Positions 18,638-29,900 of a stretch of 64,000 nucleotides of DNA are shown piece after piece. Under the pieces are notes generated by a model. That model did not search any database. It was not told where the DNA came from and saw nothing but the letters and a program-made list of their open reading frames with translations. Within the stretch, counting starts at the first letter, position 1, and each line of letters opens with the position of its first letter. This DNA is from Trifolium pratense (taxonomy: Eukaryota; Streptophyta; Magnoliopsida; Fabales; Fabaceae): NCBI RefSeq assembly GCF_020283565.1, contig NC_060065.1, positions 26,834,409 through 26,898,408 on the forward strand, read 5' to 3'. Made by a program: the position numbers and the translations under genes.

Positions 18638-19784
18638 ATACTCATAGAAACTCATATTGAATGAATATAGATTGATAAAAGAATGAGTAAAATGTACAAT
18701 AGAGTAGTTTATTTATAGGACTATTTGGAGTAACTAACTCCTAACTAACTTTCTAATCTCCTAACCAACTTGGTAACCTATCAACTAACTCTAATTGATT
18801 AACTAACTAGCTATATTCTTAACAAAAACATCTTAATTATTTGTTCAACTTGTTGTCCTTATCTATACAATAACACTATATAACTTGATCATGCATTCAA
18901 TTGGGCTAAATTGGTGCAGTTAAAAAAAAAAAAAAAGAGGCTAAATTGGACAGGAATCCGCGGTAACCGCTCTCTTCTGACCTCCAGGCATTCTTTTATA
19001 GCCCTAAAATTTCATTTTGTCCTTCAAAATTTTACAAAAATTGTAACAAAAAATTTCGGTTTTTACGAACCGAAAAAATTGGAACACAAAATATTTCGGT
19101 TTATATTAACCGAAGTTAGGAAAATTTAGCGCATCATCTTTGTTCATCATCCTCTGTCAATTTTTCCCAAAACTACAACCGTTGTTCGTCGTCGTTGTTC
19201 TACCGTCGTTCGCCATCATCCTCTGTTAATATCGTGCATCATCCTATGTTCATCATCCTCTGTTAATTTTTTCCCATCCTTTGCTTTCGTTCGTCGTCGT
19301 TCGCCGCCGTTGTTCCTTTTCTTTCCTTAATCGAGGGTGTGTTTGTTTGGCTGCAGCCTAGCGTATCTGCTTGGTGGGGTGTTGGTTTTGTCTCTTTGTT
19401 TTGGGTGTCTGGTTCCCTGTTTTCATAGGAGTTTTTGGAGGCTTGTCTTTTGTTTTTGCTCCTGTTTTTTTGCTGCTCCTGTTTTATCTTGCTTCCTAAT
19501 TTGGCATGTGTTATGCCATGTTTTGAGCACTGAATTTGGTTTGTTTGAATCCATAGCTTTGCAGAGACGAGAAAACAAATTCGGTTTCTATTAACCGAAT
19601 CTCTTAAACAATGAAAAAAATCAGTTCTTACAAACTGAAGTACTCCCAAGGGCAAAAACATCAGATTGGGGTATAAAAGAAAGGCGGGATCGGTTGAGAA
19701 AACGTCAATCAAAGTATGTGGATGCCAATATATATTTTTTAATTAATTTAGTGATTAGAATTTTACCTTTTAAAAAAAATAAGT

Positions 19785-19865
19785 AGGAGTATCAGGGTTT
19801 GAACTTCAATCGTCCATATCACGTCGAATGTCTTACCAACTGAGCTATATTTACGTGGACATAAA
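19785..19865 (-). repeat. tRNA-derived SINE-like fragment
   Basis: The minus strand reads 'tagctcagttggtaagac' (an A-box-like match) and, about 35 bases on, 'gaagttcaaaccctga' (B-box-like). No acceptor stem folds, so this is a SINE or tRNA relic rather than a tRNA gene. Confidence 0.5.
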
Positions 19866-20149
19866 AAAGTTTTAAGTATTCATAAAAAAAAAATCTAAAT
19901 ATAATTTTTTTGTCTCCACAAATATCTAATTTTCAGTTTTAGTTTCTTAAATATTATTTTTAGTTGAAATATACAAAAATTACTTTTGATACTATTTTTT
20001 GCTCTTGCCTTTTCATGAGATATAATAACTCATGCAAAATCCATTTGGGTCGGTTTAGTGGTGTTGATTCGGATTCTTGGAGTATGCTATTTTCAAAGGT
20101 TTTATGTTTGATTTTCTCTGGTGCCAATTTTTGTGGACTAGTCCATATA

Positions 20150-20260
20150 GGGTAAAAAAACCTGGCTTTAAATGGGCCCCCACAAATTGACAGTGAAATT
20201 AGTCCTTTCGAATTAATCGATCCTAGAATCGGATATCGAATTTTTTTTTTAAAAACTTAA
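20150..20260 (+). repeat. SINE-like 3' fragment
   Basis: 'gggcccccacaaattgacag...gaattaatcgatcctagaatcggatatcgaat' followed by a T/A homopolymer resembles, from memory, the 3' half of legume SINEs. No clear promoter boxes are preserved upstream. Confidence 0.35.
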
Positions 20261-20722
20261 ATAACTCATCCCGATTTTCCTTGCAACAGTTAACATATCT
20301 CACGGAGCAATCTGAGTGAGGTGTCTCAAAAAGTCTACCATAGTCCGACAGATAAAAATGTAGATCAACACATGCGGACTCATACTTATCTGTGATTATA
20401 ATATGACTACGGAATCAATTTAGTACTAATGATTTGTCTAGGAGCTACTCAAGCTTCATTTTATTAGGAAATGAAATAGATAAAAGAAAAGAAAAAGATT
20501 TGGCTATAAAAATAAATAAAATGAAAACATAAAATAAAAAAGTTGAAAAGTTAAAATGCATAAATTCTAAAGCATAATTTATATTTTTAATTCCTTAACA
20601 TGTGTCATATGTGCACATGTTAACATTTTCGTTATTTAAATTTCAAAATCCTCTTCTTTTTATATTTCAAGGTCAAGAAGCAAAAATCGTGGCGCCGACA
20701 AACAAATGTGGCTACTTTAAGT

Positions 20723-21233
20723 CAGGGACGGACCTGGAAGGGGGCAAGCAGTGACTAAGCCCCCCCCCTCATCTACATACAGATACATAATATATCATAT
20801 ACTATTATAATTTGTAAATATATCTATTATTTATCATTTACATTATATAAATAAGAATTTAATTGATATGTATTTACGGTGTAAAAATATTTATATTGTC
20901 GAACAATTATAAGTGTTGAATTATTAAAAATATAGCCTTTTAATAAACAAAAAATTAGTTGTTTCGAGTAGTAAGAGTTTTGAGTCTCTTAAGTAAGTGG
21001 TAAAAATTTTCATATTTGGCTCTTATGTATGGAAGAACTTATTTTTTGTGCCCCACATATTTCCTGGAGGCGATTAGTCATCAGTCACCATTAAACAAGA
21101 ACTTCGTAAATATAATACAATAACGTTAAAAAAAAATTACATGGACAGGTATAATAGAAAAATCTACATTCATTTTTATTATTATTTTACTATTTTTTGG
21201 CCCCCGTATGATAAGCTTCTGGATCCGTGACTG
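20723..21233. mobile_element. 511-bp non-autonomous hAT-type MITE
   Basis: The terminal inverted repeats are CAGGGACGGACCTGGAAG on the left and, complemented, CAGTCACGGATCCAGAAG on the right. A perfect 8-bp target duplication CTTTAAGT lies at 20715-20722 and 21234-21241, the length typical of the hAT superfamily. It contains no transposase; the interior is AT-rich with a run of C near the left end. Confidence 0.88.
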
Positions 21234-21241
21234 CTTTAAGT

Positions 21242-22247
21242 TTGATGCTTTTACTCATAGTTCTTGCTTTCGGATGTTTTTTTGTCTTTATTTTCTCGTA
21301 CTTATAGTTCCCGCTTTCGGAATCTATGATTTTTGTCTTTAGTTAATTTCTCGTACTCAAAGTTCTCTCTCTTTCGGAGTCTATGGTTTTACAGCCTCGC
21401 AGTTTCGTGCTCATGATTTTGTTTTCCTGCATTTGTAAAGCGTAATATATATTATAATTTCAAGATTTGTTTGAATAATTTCATGGTTGCACGTGCTGTG
21501 TGTGTTGAGGTTTAGGTTGTGGAAAATTTCCTTGTACATTATATCACATGAACTTCCCTTAATACCCTTGCAATGTCGTGACCTGCTAATATAAAATTGG
21601 TTTATGGTATACGGTGGATGATAAGGACTTATAAGAGATTATAAATCCATAGACAGCGCCACTGTTTCGAACCGGCAGAACGATACAACTCCTTTTGTGA
21701 GGTTGAGGTAGCTTTGTGGATCCAAACAGCCGTTTGGATTAACTTATTTTTTAGCTTATGAAAAATATGTTATGCAAATAAATAAGCTTTTATGTTAATT
21801 CATAAGTTCTCACTAATAAAAATTGTATCTTCATAAGCTATTATTTCATAAAATACTTTAACAAACTTATAAATAATACATAAAAACTTGCATAAGATAA
21901 AAAATAAACCAATCAAATAGATCCTAAATATATAGAACTTATGATGTATTAACATCTTGTGTTAAAAACTCTAGATAACTTGTTTATTCAAACTGGCCCT
22001 TATAGTAAGACATTGATCTGTCAAGCAGCGGTATATACTCTGGCCGGTCCATTATTTTTTACTAAATTAATATTTACAAATATGTAAGGTTACGTACTCA
22101 TACAAAGACTCTTTTATCTTGGTTTGTTTTTCTTTGTCTTTTTAGTTTGACGTTAACTTAAATATCATAGTCTGATATTGGCCTTTCTCACTCTATTAAA
22201 GTAAAGGACTACGCCAACTTTAACGTTGCATAAGAAAAATATCAGAG
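21242..22247. other. Upstream region of the UGT gene
   Basis: AT-rich, with alternating 'ctcgtactcatagttc...gctttcgga' phrases near 21240-21400 that form a short degenerate repeat. I see no firm TATA box or other promoter element for the gene that starts at 22248. Confidence 0.4.
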
Positions 22248-24163
22248 ATGAGTAATTTTGCAGAGAGAAAACCGCATGCAGTGTTAACTCCATATCCACT
22301 TCAAGGCCATATTAATCCAATGTTAAAACTAGCAAAACTACTTCACTTTAGAGGCTTTCACATAACATTTGTAAATACCGAATACAATCATAAACTTTTG
22401 CTCAAGTCAATGGGCCCAAAAGCCTTTGATGGTTTCACTGACTTCATCTTTGAGACTATCCCGGATGGTTTAACTCCAATGGATGGTGATGGTGATCTTA
22501 GTCGAGACTTCCAATCTCTTCGTGAATCAATCAGAAAGAACGTCATCTACCCTTTTCGTGAACTTCTAACAAGACTTCATGACTCTGCCAAATCTGGTCT
22601 TATACCTCCGGTTACTTGCTTAGTTTCTGATAGTTTCATGTCAGTTACAATACAAGTTGCTGAAGAATTTGCACTCCCGATCGTTCTCCTTGTCCCATCT
22701 AGTGCTTGTACTTTCTTGTCTGCTTTACACTTTCGTACACTTATTGAGAAAGGTATCATACCTCTTAAAGGTAACAATATATGCTCCTACTTTTTATCCT
22801 TAAGAGTAATTTGTGTATATATCAAGGTTGTGATGTCTCTCTCTGATTGCATGACTGTGAATATTATTGTATCAGATGTTTTTAGTTGAAATAAACATAT
22901 ATAATTAATTTTTGCAATTATGATATGCAGATGAGTTATCTAACAAATGGATATTTGGACACTAAGTGTATGTTTGGTTTCAATTTTGGAGCAGCCAGAA
23001 TTGATTCTGGACATGTTGAATGGATTCTGACTTGTTTGGTTCCTCAAAAGTAGAATTAATTTTGCCTCCAGAATGGATTCTACTTGAAGCTAGAAATTGT
23101 AGCTTCTCATTCTAGAATTGATTTTTACACTTAAATTCTTTGTTCAACTCACTTTTGTATGAATATATCCAAACATAAATCAATTCTATCAAACTCAATT
23201 CTATCAAAATCAATTCTATCAAACTCAATTCTGTCAAAATCAATTCTGTCCACCGCAGAACCAAACACATACTAAATTGATTGGATTCCAGGTTTGCAAA
23301 ATTTTAGACTGAAGGACCTTCTTGCTTTTATAAGGACAACAAATCCTAATGATTTGATGATAGAATTTATCATTGAAGTAGTAGATAGATTCAACAGGGC
23401 CTCAGCTATTGTTTTTAATACTTCTAATGATCTTGAGAGTGATGTTATGAATGCTCTCATTTCAATGTTCCCTTCTGTATACACCATTGGCCCTTTTACT
23501 TCTTTTTTAAATCAATCTCCACATAATCATTTGACATCATTAGATTCCAATCTTTGGAAAGAAGACAATGAATGGCTTGAATCGAAAGAACCTGGATCTA
23601 CCGTTTATGTAAATTTTGGCAGCACCACGGTAATGTCTCTAGAAAAATTGTTAGAATTTGCTTGGGGTTTGGCCAACAGCAAGAAACCTTTTTTGTGGAT
23701 CATTAGGCCCGATCTTGTTATTGGTGGCTCGGTGGTTTTTTCATCTGAGTTTGTGAATGAAATTTCAAATAGAGGCCTAATTGTGGGCTGGTGTTCACAA
23801 GAGAAAGTGTTGAACCACCCTTCAATTGGCGGATTCTTAACTCATTGTGGATGGAACTCAACCATTGAAAGCATATGTGCTGGAGTGCCAATGTTGTGTT
23901 GGCCATTTTTTGCCGATCAACCAACAAACTGCAGATACATTTGCAACAAATGGGAGATTGGGATTGAAATTGATACCAATGTGAAGAGAGAGGAGGTGGA
24001 GAAGCTGGTAAATGAATTGATGGTGGAAGAGAAAGGAAAGATGAGGCAAAAGATAGATAAGTTGAAGAAGAAGGCAGAGGAGGACACGAGACCTGGAGGT
24101 GGTTCATACATGAACTTGGACAAAGTGATTAAGGAGGTATTGCTAAAACAAAATCAAACTTAA
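22248..24163 (+). CDS. UGT85-like UDP-glycosyltransferase, damaged by a MITE
   Basis: A family-1 glycosyltransferase, which moves a sugar from a UDP-sugar to a small acceptor in the cytosol. Exon 1 is 22248-22770 (donor AAAG/GTAACA). It shows the N-terminal QGHINPM motif with catalytic His21 and the partner Asp128 (VSD). The C-terminal exon carries the PSPG box (about residues 341-384 of the short model; WCSQ...HCGWNS...FFADQ). The original second exon seems to begin at 22931 after 'tatgcag', but its first codons are out of frame and a MITE sits at 22976-23272. Splicing instead to the acceptor at 23291 (ATTCCAG) joins the frames and gives 464 residues, about 18 short of the family. It is either a pseudogene or a gene rescued by the new acceptor. 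The acceptor substrate cannot be told. Confidence 0.75.
22976..23272. mobile_element. Tourist/Harbinger-like MITE in the UGT exon
   Basis: The ends GTGTATGTTTGGTT and (complement of the right end) GTATGTGTTTGGTT form imperfect inverted repeats. Direct TAA flanks (22973-22975, 23273-23275) match the 3-bp target of PIF/Harbinger elements. Near its right end about five copies of a 15-16 bp unit 'tcaattctatcaaa' are in tandem (23178-23250). Coding sequence for the UGT continues directly on both sides, so the insertion hit the exon. Confidence 0.75.
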
Positions 24164-24340
24164 GTGACGCTTTTTCTGCAAATCAGTACTGTACAAATAC
24201 AGTAGTACACTACTATAAATTTCGTTAGTAGTAGTACCTATGGAATTTTCTGTGGATTTTTGTCACTAGGTAATAGATAATATTCTCCTTAAGATTTCAA
24301 AATCCTCAAGTGATTTTCCTGCAAATTTGTTCAGGTTCTG

Positions 24341-24387
24341 TGTATGAACCACCTCCAGGTCTCGTGTCCTCCTCTGCCTTCTTCAAG
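24341..24387 (-). repeat. Inverted copy of the UGT 3' coding end
   Basis: The complement of this segment matches UGT coding sequence 24062-24110 at every base except a 3-base (AAG) length difference. The two arms are about 230 bp apart with opposite polarity, so a read-through UGT transcript could form a hairpin. A weaker match may extend the arm toward 24322. Confidence 0.85.
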
Positions 24388-25794
24388 GTTAAATCAAATC
24401 GAAGGAGGTATGTGTTAAGGTCTTTAATGTATGTATATATTAAATCAAATCGAAGGAAGCCTTCAACTATTTCACGCTAATATCAAGGTAGGATGTGGCT
24501 TAAACCCTTGACCGTGTTTAGCTGCAACTTCAAACATAATCTAATACTCTTCATTCTTTGCCACATTTGTAAAAAAACAATGTAACTATGTAAGTAGTTT
24601 CCTTAGATGCCATCCTCCCTCAAAGTCTAATTAAATATATTGTTGTTGAACAAAACAATATCCAACATTTCTTTTTCAATATCCTCGGGAACTAGTCTAC
24701 AAACCTTTATTGGTTGGTTCCCACCAAATAATGTTTCAAATGATAAACTAAAAAACAATGTCTCCATGTTGGATCAATCCACGTCCTTAGGGCATTTATT
24801 TAAACTGTAGCAGCATGTGCTGCTCTGGCTCCACACTCCCTTTTGTTGTTTTAACAGGATCATACCCACTTGAAGCCATTGCACAACAGTTCAAACTTGT
24901 ACCAGAAACAAAAAAAAACAAAAAAACAAAAAAGGGGGGGGGGCTGGATGGAAAAACCCAAAAACAGAGGAAGACAGGGGAAGGCACAAGAATGTAAACA
25001 GGGGAACAGATGGGAAGGAGGAGTGTGTCACACGCAGCGGCACATGGACGAGATGGTGGCGCAAGCAACATGAGCATTGTAGTTAGTGCTATAAGGAGGA
25101 GGGTGAAGTCATCAGTGTGTGTGCACGCGTGTGTGTTCTCTAATTTTAAGGTGTGCCATCCTTAGAGAAATTCTGTTCTATGGCTAAGCTACACATACAC
25201 GTACTAATCCCCCTTAACTCCCTCCCCACTATTCATTTCATGTGTTAAGTGTTTCCCATTGAATAAGATAAGGTTTAAATGTGTTTTTTGCATATTAAGG
25301 GAAACCATCAAATACATATGTGAGCGCGAAGAGAGCTAGAGAACGAAATCGGTTCTGATTAAGTTCGTCAAATTGATCTTTGACTGAACTCCATTCAAGA
25401 ACCTAATAATGGTAGGTTCCATATTTATTAAATTGGTAAAATGGTTCAAATTTATAAGGTTTAGTTCAATTTGGTTCAATAGTGAGGTTCAATCCACTTG
25501 TCTTTTTTTTTTTTGGGTACTGCAGAGCTAATGGAAAAACACTCATACACTAAGTGCTGAGAAGTGGTGAATTTGTGGGTTCAAACCCATGCCTCAGCAT
25601 ATCGAATATCTCTGAACTCTTTTACCATCTCAGTTGTACTTACGGGACTGTTAGATCCAATAATTTTATTTGACAAATTATACTGTTTAAGCTTAAAGAA
25701 AATTTTATTTCACAATTGCAAGACACTATATTTTATGGAAATAAAACATGAGGGACTTGTATCCTCTCCATCCAAACTCTCTTCCATCTTCATT

Positions 25795-25824
25795 CTCTCT
25801 ATCTCTCTCTCTCTCTCTCTCTCC
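25795..25824. repeat. (CT)n microsatellite
   Basis: A run of CT dinucleotides with one interruption ('ctctctatctctctctctct...'). Confidence 0.9.
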
Positions 25825-26915
25825 TGAGGGTAGAGCATATCCAATTACGTTTTGGAGATGTAGTAGACAAGATGAAAAATAGTACAATCCTTAGAGTGGG
25901 AGGAAACAAAAAAAATATAAACCAAACTTTTTTTTTAAACAGCCAAAGTTAGTAGTTAGTGATTAGTATTTGTCAGTTTTTGCTTAGGGTGGAAATCGAA
26001 CCCCTAACCGTCAGCCACCGAGCCATCCTTATAACTCCCTATAAACCAAACTATTAAGGGACTATAAAGGTAAATAATGAATCTTTAGACTAATATGGGA
26101 GAACTTTAGGGCATCTGTTGATCCATGTAACCAAAGACCCCTCCTGTAGAAAGACTTGATCTTGATTGTTGTCGATGAGCAATACAGTAATTAACAACTT
26201 ATATGGTAAAGGCTACAGCGTTATTTGATATGTTGGGATGTGCGTTCGAACCCACAGTTCTCCAATTCTTTGTACTTGGTGTGTGTGACTTTTACCGCTA
26301 AGCTCTTTGAAACAAACACTAAAAATATAAAAGCATTGGGCGGTGCAATCTATGAGTGCTAGAAATGACACTGATTAACTGATGCATCAGATACATGATT
26401 CAAAGTCGTCTATGTTTTACTTACCTCGCAGTTGAACTCCAAATTAGTAAGACCCTTTTTTCTTATGAACCGGCGGGTTAAGACCATAAAAAGTCGTCTA
26501 TGATTTAAATACATTCAGAGTCGTTGGTTTATCATACTGATTTATATGTGACTCGCATGATTCAAATTCATTTAATTATGATTTATCATATGTTATATCT
26601 AATGAAACGTTTGCCTTATTTTTTTATTAAATTAATATGAACCTTTGGTTTATAGACCAATATTGAATGCGAGGAAAAACACAAGTACTTTCTTACCAAA
26701 GCTAATTCTAGTAGGGTATAACTTCTCTTCAAGAAATCTATTTTTCACAATGAAATGGCGTTATTTAAATCTTGATTCATAATATTATTGTAATAATTTA
26801 CAACACAACCTGCATCTGGAAAATCAGGCTGGTGCCATGCAGCATACATATTACAAAGAATGAAATGTTTGTACCTGCTCAGGGAGCACCGCAAGACCAA
26901 GAGATCAAGTCAACT

Positions 26916-29900
26916 TTACTTTGGCAACACAAGGCGGTCTTGGCCTTCAATAAGCGTTGCGGAACGAATGATATCACCAGTTTTTATCTGGGGGAGAATA
27001 TCTCTCCCAATGGTGGTATAGCTGTATAGAAAAAATAAACAGCAAAACCAAAACGAGTTATACTACAAAGTCAATCATTTAGCAGATTAAATGAATACTG
27101 ACAGTATCACCGGCTTACCCAAAAACTGAAAATTGCCCTTCATCAAATGATATCCCTCCCAAGCCAGCCTACAACAGAAAAAAAGAATAAAAAGATTACT
27201 AAGCTTAAACAAATTCAAAAGGAAAAATAAAGGACCCATTCCAGTTTTTATAAAAATGAAGCATTCACTCGTTAAAATTCTGCTTCCACCTTTCACTCAT
27301 ATTTTGTATAACAAACATTTAAGAAAGTAAATATAAGGAATCTAGCAGGGAAAAGGTGGACTACATTTCGTTTATCATAAAGATAGAAGAAAAACTGATA
27401 AGGTGATGAATACTCCTCAGAGTCTTCGTTATGAGCCATAGCAACTGCTCCATAAACAGATAGAGGCAGAACTGGCAGTTCTCCATCCTTCCAAAAGACA
27501 CATACATAAGAAAACAAATAAGAATGGGATGATAAATGTCTGTCAAGTGTGCTGCAAAATATGTGATAAAATAAAACAAAAACATACCTGTACACTCAAT
27601 GTTGTTCTATACAGGGGCTCAAATTGTCCTGCGGGCATTATTTCTAAAGGAACACTGTAACCACTGCTTTTGTCTACTCCATTTTCCGAGAGAATAGCTT
27701 GATTGGCACAGCTGAGCTTTATACCATTATATGCTCCATCCATCACCTAAAGGATATGTGACTGAGTGCTTTTACCGTAGATCATCGTAAAATCAAATTA
27801 TCTATGCTTAAAAACATATACCATACAGCTTCATATGCACATTCGAAACTAGATATTCTTTGACAGAAAAAACAGAATATTCCAATTCACAACACATTGT
27901 CATTCCCATCCTTCCATAGCTAAAAATAATACTTCCTTATTCTTCTCATCCGTTATAGTAGTTTCACATTAAACCCTTCTATTAGAGATATTAGTAGTTG
28001 GTAATTAGGAAACAGTTAGTTAGTAGTTGGTTCTCTAAATATCTGAGATATCCACTTGAAGTAAGATACTTTTCATCATTTTGTATCACACTTGAGGTGC
28101 TAGCTCAGTGGTAAGAGCTTAGCCTTGTAACCTCAAGGTGCCGATTTTGAATCCTGTCAGGAACAGCTGTAAAGTGCCACTTGAATTAATAAAAAATTTC
28201 CCCTTTCTCTCTAAAAAAAATCATTTTGTACCATTTTACATTGACCAATAATACAGTATAATTTTCCATTCTCTCTAAGCCAATCATAGATGCCATGTTT
28301 CCTAACACACCTTCCTCAAAGCTGTCTGATTCCATAGTTCAAATGTTCGTTTTAAAATTTGAATCTTCCTCAGAATGGTCTGTTTATTCCAATTAATATA
28401 TCCTTTAAATTCTCAACTTCGACTCTTCCTCGTACCACTTCGACTCCTCCTCATTTCAACTTAATAATCAAGGTATTCCAATTAATATATTATCTTTACA
28501 TAGAATTGTTGATCACGCTACATAAACTAGATCCTTAAGAACATGGAAGTGATTCTTTCTTCTCTATTTATCTACAAACCCAAAATCCAAATGAATTATT
28601 TTCTGAAGGGAAAAAGAAAAAAAGAAAATGACTGCACTATTCTCAATAATACATGAAAAGTTCAAGATAAATAGGAATTCGTGACTGACACATTAGCTAT
28701 TTATAATAAAACATTCAAGTAAAAAATGAACATCACTCTGAAAACTGGGAAATCTGACAGAAGATGGATAAACCATGAGAAGTGGTGAAACTGAAGAGTG
28801 GTATATGCAGGATGTTGTATGGAATAACTATATTCAAAATTCACAAGGATAAAGCACTGTTTCACTACCTTACCAGTTTTGCAAAATTCCCCGCAGTTAA
28901 TGGAGCTGAATATCCATCTAAAACAACCTGACAAGTAATTAATTAACTGTCAGTTAGTTTCAATATACCATCTACCAACAGTAATTTATCAATGCACCAT
29001 TCACCAAACTACATATTCTCAGTTATGTTATAATCCTTAAAATGGACCTTTTCTTACTGTTCATGGATCGTTTAGAGACTAGGCCGATGAAATCAACAAC
29101 CAGTAATCATAGAGAACAAGTTAAGGAGTGAATTTCACCTGAATGGTGGCAGTTTTTTTCTCTTCTCCACGAACTGGAGAAAATGTTGAACCGTCTCCTT
29201 TCTCAATGACAAACTCAACAGTTCCTCTTCCTGAAAGCCTACAAAAAAAATTAGGAAGATGTTGATTTTCACCCCATGCTCTGATTAATAATTTTCCCAA
29301 ATAATTGCAGTACGAATGATTAATCATTTAATCATATTTTATGCTAGTCTAATGTAAAATGGTGGTTGTATGCTCAAGATCTAAAGGGCCAATGGGTGGG
29401 GATGCAAAATACATCACAAAATCCATTAGAGGTATGTATAAACTACGTCAAGTTAGTAAGTGACATGGCTTTTTTTTATAGGAGTCACTGACCATGGATA
29501 TTGCATGTATTGCCCTGGTAAAAGAAAAGATAGTCCTGGTGCCTGTTGCAGCGATATCAAGATCAGATTCAGGACATGGCCAAAACCTAGTTATTACATA
29601 AACGCAATCATTTTAATGTAAAACTGAAATTAATTACTCTTGATTTCAAGATAACATCACATTATCTGGTTTGCATCACCTGTAATGTCTCTAGGTCTGC
29701 CACAATATCCAGTGTAGATTGAAGGTTCACAGATACTTTATCCGCATCCTGTTCCTTTATAGATTGAAGTAGAACTTGCAAACCCCCCTGCAAAGTACTG
29801 ATATCATTCTGGTAGCTTCTATAATTGATCATAAATACCACTTTCACATAATGTGTGAATTACATAACATTGTCAAAATTTTATCCTACAAAAAATTACT

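Larger units (their letters stand above)
5301..18824 (-). mobile_element. Non-autonomous LTR retrotransposon (host of the Tat insertion)
   Basis: Minus-strand element. The 3' LTR is 5301-5569 and the 5' LTR is 7517-7600 plus 18643-18824, split by a later insertion. The target duplication AAAAC is at 5296-5300 and 18825-18829. Next to the 5' LTR, GCTCTGATACCA (7505-7516) is the complement of TGGTATCAGAGC, the initiator-Met PBS typical of Ty1/copia. Next to the 3' LTR a purine tract reads TTTGAGGGAGGC on the minus strand. The interior is only about 1.95 kb and I recognise no gag, protease, reverse transcriptase or integrase in it, so mobilisation in trans is inferred. Confidence 0.85.
18830..20722. 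other. Intergenic, repeat debris
   Basis: No convincing gene. Between 19040 and 19640 there are four short palindromes of the form TTCGGTT..AACCGAA or a variant. Between 19130 and 19320 'catcatcctctgtt' and 'cgtcgttcg' phrases repeat. A 149-codon frame at 19263-19712 (minus) is low-complexity and I do not accept it as a gene. Confidence 0.5.
24164..26915. other. Intergenic between UGT and CYP37
   Basis: The two genes are convergent here. I see the inverted UGT fragment, a direct repeat of 'aaatcaaatcgaagga' (24391, 24443), an A/G-rich tract (24907-24945), a CT microsatellite (25795-25824) and two tRNA B-box-like phrases ('gggttcaaaccc' at 25577, 'cgttcgaaccc' at 26251) that may be SINE relics. 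The open frames here are low-complexity and I accept none as a gene. Confidence 0.5.

Noticed and set aside
19263..19712. 149-codon minus-strand frame as a gene
   Set aside because: Low complexity, no recognisable motif, overlaps the palindrome cluster, and a non-ATG or weak start.
19785..19865. Functional tRNA gene (A and B boxes visible)
   Set aside because: No acceptor stem or proper anticodon arm can be drawn; similar phrases recur at 28.1 and 49.3 kb as SINE parts.
24796..25077. Frame over the A/G-rich tract as a coding gene
   Set aside because: Its Pro/Phe/Leu-rich translation comes from homopolymer runs, and no conserved motif or splice structure is present.
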